Below, one piece after another: positions 14,280 to 15,989 of a stretch of DNA of 15,989 nt. Below the pieces are notes generated by a model. It saw only the letters and a program-made list of their open reading frames with translations, was not told where the DNA came from and ran no database searches. A program made the position numbers and the translations under genes. Source of the stretch: an uncultured Pseudomonadota bacterium (lineage in GTDB: Bacteria; Pseudomonadota; Alphaproteobacteria; CACZRW01); the NCBI GenBank assembly GCA_902783675.1, contig CACZRW010000005.1, positions 1 to 15,989 on the forward strand, written 5' to 3'. Numbering within the stretch: position 1 is the stretch's first letter; every line of letters begins with the position of its first letter.

Positions 14280-15200
14280 ATGAATAACCGCATCGCCGTT
14301 TTAATCCCCTGTTACAATGAAGAAATGACCATCACCAAGGTTGTCTCCGATTTTAAGAAATACTTGCCTGATGCCGTCATATATGTTTACGACAACAACT
14401 CCAAAGATAAAACCGCGGCTCTTGCCAAGAAAGCCGGCGCCATTGTCCACAAAGAACCGAACCAAGGCAAAGGATATGTTGTGACTCGCATGTTTGCCGA
14501 CATTGATGCCGATGTTTATGTCATGGTTGACGGCGATGCCACCTATGACGCGTCAAAGGCTCCTTTGATGATTGATACTTTGCTGCAAAACAACCTTGAC
14601 ATGGTAAACGGCGTAAGAATAAGCAAAGAAAAGCAAGCCTATCGCTTCGGTCATCGGTTCGGCAACCGCCTTTTAACGAAAGTTTTAAGCCTGACCTGCG
14701 GGTGCCAAACCCCGGACATGCTATCGGGATACCGCGTTTTTTCCCGCCGCTTTGTAAAGAGCTTTCCGTGGCAATCCAAGGGCTTTGATATAGAAACAAA
14801 GCTCACCGTCTATGCCGCAACGATGAAACTACCCATCGCCAACATTGAGACTCCCTACTTCTCTCGCCCCGTAACATCGCCAAGCAAACTAAATACTTAC
14901 AAGGACGGAGTCCTGATACTCTCCACCATTTTTCTCATGATGAAAGAAGAACGCTCTTTCCTGTTTTTCACCATAATATCGGGCTTGCTCGCATTGCTGG
15001 CGCTGATTTTGGGCATTCCCCTCATTACCGAGTATCAAGAAACGGGACTGGTATCGCGCATCCCCACCGCGGTCATAATCGTAGGCCTTTCCACCCTTGC
15101 CCTGCTTAGCTTTGTTTGCGGCTTAATTCTGCACACCGTGTCCAAATCGACCAAAGAAAACCGAAGGCTTAAGTACCTGTCCCACACTCCGTCAAAATAG
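14280..15200 (+). CDS. Family 2 glycosyltransferase, polyprenyl-phosphate type with two C-terminal membrane helices
   Basis: The 306-residue protein has an N-terminal GT-A domain (about 1-215). IAVLIPCYNEEMTITKVV opens it, and VYDNNSKDKTAALA is the nucleotide-binding region. The DxD metal site is D84-G-D86 in MVDGDATYD, and the acceptor-loop segment is TPDMLSGYRVFSRRFVKSFP (144-163). This is the dolichyl/undecaprenyl-phosphate sugar synthase pattern. Two hydrophobic helices follow at about 226-248 and 261-285, with a basic cytoplasmic tail. The likely reaction is transfer of a sugar to undecaprenyl phosphate or a lipid-linked acceptor on the cytoplasmic face; donor and acceptor cannot be read. 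An AAGGAAG ribosome binding site precedes the ATG. It follows ELM1 by 23 bases and its last 9 bases overlap the convergent membrane-protein gene, which may be a user of the lipid-linked sugar. Confidence 0.9.
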   Translation: MNNRIAVLIPCYNEEMTITKVVSDFKKYLPDAVIYVYDNNSKDKTAALAKKAGAIVHKEPNQGKGYVVTRMFADIDADVYVMVDGDATYDASKAPLMIDTLLQNNLDMVNGVRISKEKQAYRFGHRFGNRLLTKVLSLTCGCQTPDMLSGYRVFSRRFVKSFPWQSKGFDIETKLTVYAATMKLPIANIETPYFSRPVTSPSKLNTYKDGVLILSTIFLMMKEERSFLFFTIISGLLALLALILGIPLITEYQETGLVSRIPTAVIIVGLSTLALLSFVCGLILHTVSKSTKENRRLKYLSHTPSK

Positions 15201-15989
15201 GTTAACCCTATAAAGCATAAAGCCGGACTTCTCTCCCGTTTTCGCTTCGGGCACGGGCACAAGCCAGCTTGGCACCCCCTCGCCCGTGTATATTTTCCCG
15301 TATAACTTATCGGTGTTTTCCTTTGGGTCTTTATAGTATTTATCATCATACCGCAAAGGCAAAAACAAATCTGTCACCTTGTGCTTTAACAAAAGCTTTT
15401 TTGCCTCGTTCATATCCGTGGCAAAGAAGATCTTGTGCGTGTCGATAATGCCCTCTCTGTTACGATGATAGGGAGTGCCGACAACCTTTCTTCCCGTATT
15501 CCACATCACCTCGGGGCCAAGGAAAGCATCGGTAAGAACCGCTCCGTCCCGACCTGCCAAAAAGGGATATAAAAAGAAGATATCCACCTTTTGCTCATCT
15601 TTATTATTTTCCTCGTTAGCAAAGAACTTAGAGTTCATAATCTGCTCTTCGTTCAAAGACGCAAATAGCGCCGCGTCAGGACAAAGCAAAGCGGCAAAAA
15701 AGACCATCAGCATAAATCCCATGACGCTGTCAGGCACAGGCGCTTTCTTGCTCTTATAAAAGCCGGAAACCTTCAGTCTATACCCGACGAATAATGCCAG
15801 CGGGAAAACTGCCAGAACCGCGGCATAAACCGCAAACCTTACCGCATAGGCCGTAAGCATTGTATAGCCGAGCAAAAGCACCGCAATAAAAACCAGCACC
15901 TTTTTATCAAAGGCTTGCTTGCGTAAAAGCTCCCACAGAACCCCTAAAGAAATAAGAGGGACAAACAGGAAAATAAAGAAATCGACTGC
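15192..15989 (-). CDS. Multi-membrane protein with GT-C-like C-terminal domain (5' truncated by window edge)
   Basis: The frame stays open to the right edge of the window. Upstream of a possible GTG start at 15899 the frame still encodes a hydrophobic segment (AVDFFIFLFVPLISLGVLW), so I treat the gene as truncated, with 265 C-terminal residues visible. About four hydrophobic segments occur (visible residues about 3-20, 31-45, 48-70 and 88-104). A soluble, probably periplasmic, domain follows to the end. Its central stretch GAVLTDAFLGPEVMWNTGRKVVGTPYHRN, followed by EAKKLLLKHKVTDLFLP, resembles the C-terminal domain of GT-C-type membrane glycosyltransferases and STT3-like proteins in which a PYHRN segment recurs. 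These use polyprenyl-phosphate sugars, which suits the adjacent family 2 enzyme. The catalytic N-terminal part is not visible, so the call is tentative. Confidence 0.6.
   Translation of the reverse strand, partial: AVDFFIFLFVPLISLGVLWELLRKQAFDKKVLVFIAVLLLGYTMLTAYAVRFAVYAAVLAVFPLALFVGYRLKVSGFYKSKKAPVPDSVMGFMLMVFFAALLCPDAALFASLNEEQIMNSKFFANEENNKDEQKVDIFFLYPFLAGRDGAVLTDAFLGPEVMWNTGRKVVGTPYHRNREGIIDTHKIFFATDMNEAKKLLLKHKVTDLFLPLRYDDKYYKDPKENTDKLYGKIYTGEGVPSWLVPVPEAKTGEKSGFMLYRVNLF

Noticed and set aside
15235..15262. Hairpin (CCCG...CGGG) after the glycosyltransferase as a terminator
   Set aside because: The stem is only about 4 base pairs, it lies within the opposing coding region and no T tract follows it.
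1..15989. CRISPR array, insertion sequence or tRNA gene
   Set aside because: No direct repeat array, transposase frame, terminal inverted repeats or cloverleaf sequence was seen; nearly every base is within a recognisable gene.

Overview
The window looks like chromosomal core DNA from an alphaproteobacterium. The strongest marker is a MipZ-type division-plane ATPase, a family largely confined to Alphaproteobacteria. Supporting markers are a membrane-anchored J-domain protein of the Tim14/Pam18 type, an ELM1 (DUF1022) protein, a mitochondrial-processing-peptidase-like M16 protease, and the map-radC gene pair. The DNA is of moderate GC content. No phage, insertion sequence, CRISPR array, tRNA or rRNA was seen. 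The longest gap between genes is about 90 bases, so no stretch above 300 bases lacks a gene. Genus cannot be assigned from this sequence; a host-associated, uncultured lineage is a guess based on the moderate GC and a lone type IV secretion gene.

Layout from left to right. (1) A Bcr/CflA-like MFS exporter, cut by the left edge, runs rightward and collides with a leftward small lipoprotein gene. (2) A rightward block starts divergently from the lipoprotein: mipZ, a J-domain membrane protein overlapping it by four bases, then UDP-glucose 6-dehydrogenase and phosphoglucomutase. The last two belong to the route from glucose-6-P towards UDP-glucuronate for envelope polysaccharides; the uridylyltransferase between them is not here. 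(3) A seven-gene leftward block, read from right to left: elbB, a Sel1-repeat membrane protein, a VirB8-like protein, an LpoB-like lipoprotein, methionine aminopeptidase, RadC and an AsmA-like anchored protein. (4) A rightward M16 protease, divergent from elbB and convergent with a leftward YqgE/AlgH gene. (5) A rightward pair, ELM1 and a family 2 glycosyltransferase, divergent from yqgE. (6) A leftward multi-membrane protein, cut by the right edge, whose C-terminal domain resembles those of GT-C glycosyltransferases.

The recurring theme is the cell envelope: nucleotide-sugar supply, glycosyl transfer, lipoproteins and anchored periplasmic proteins, alongside a few housekeeping genes. The packing is very tight. 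Three of the four convergent gene pairs overlap at their 3' ends and the fourth is separated by 5 bases, so there is no room for conventional intergenic terminators there.

I do not see a clear new defence or mobile system. The best candidate for something undescribed is the translationally coupled Sel1-repeat/VirB8-like pair followed by a lipoprotein, standing apart from any other type IV secretion gene in view. Second is the ELM1-glycosyltransferase pairing, which bears on the unknown bacterial role of ELM1.
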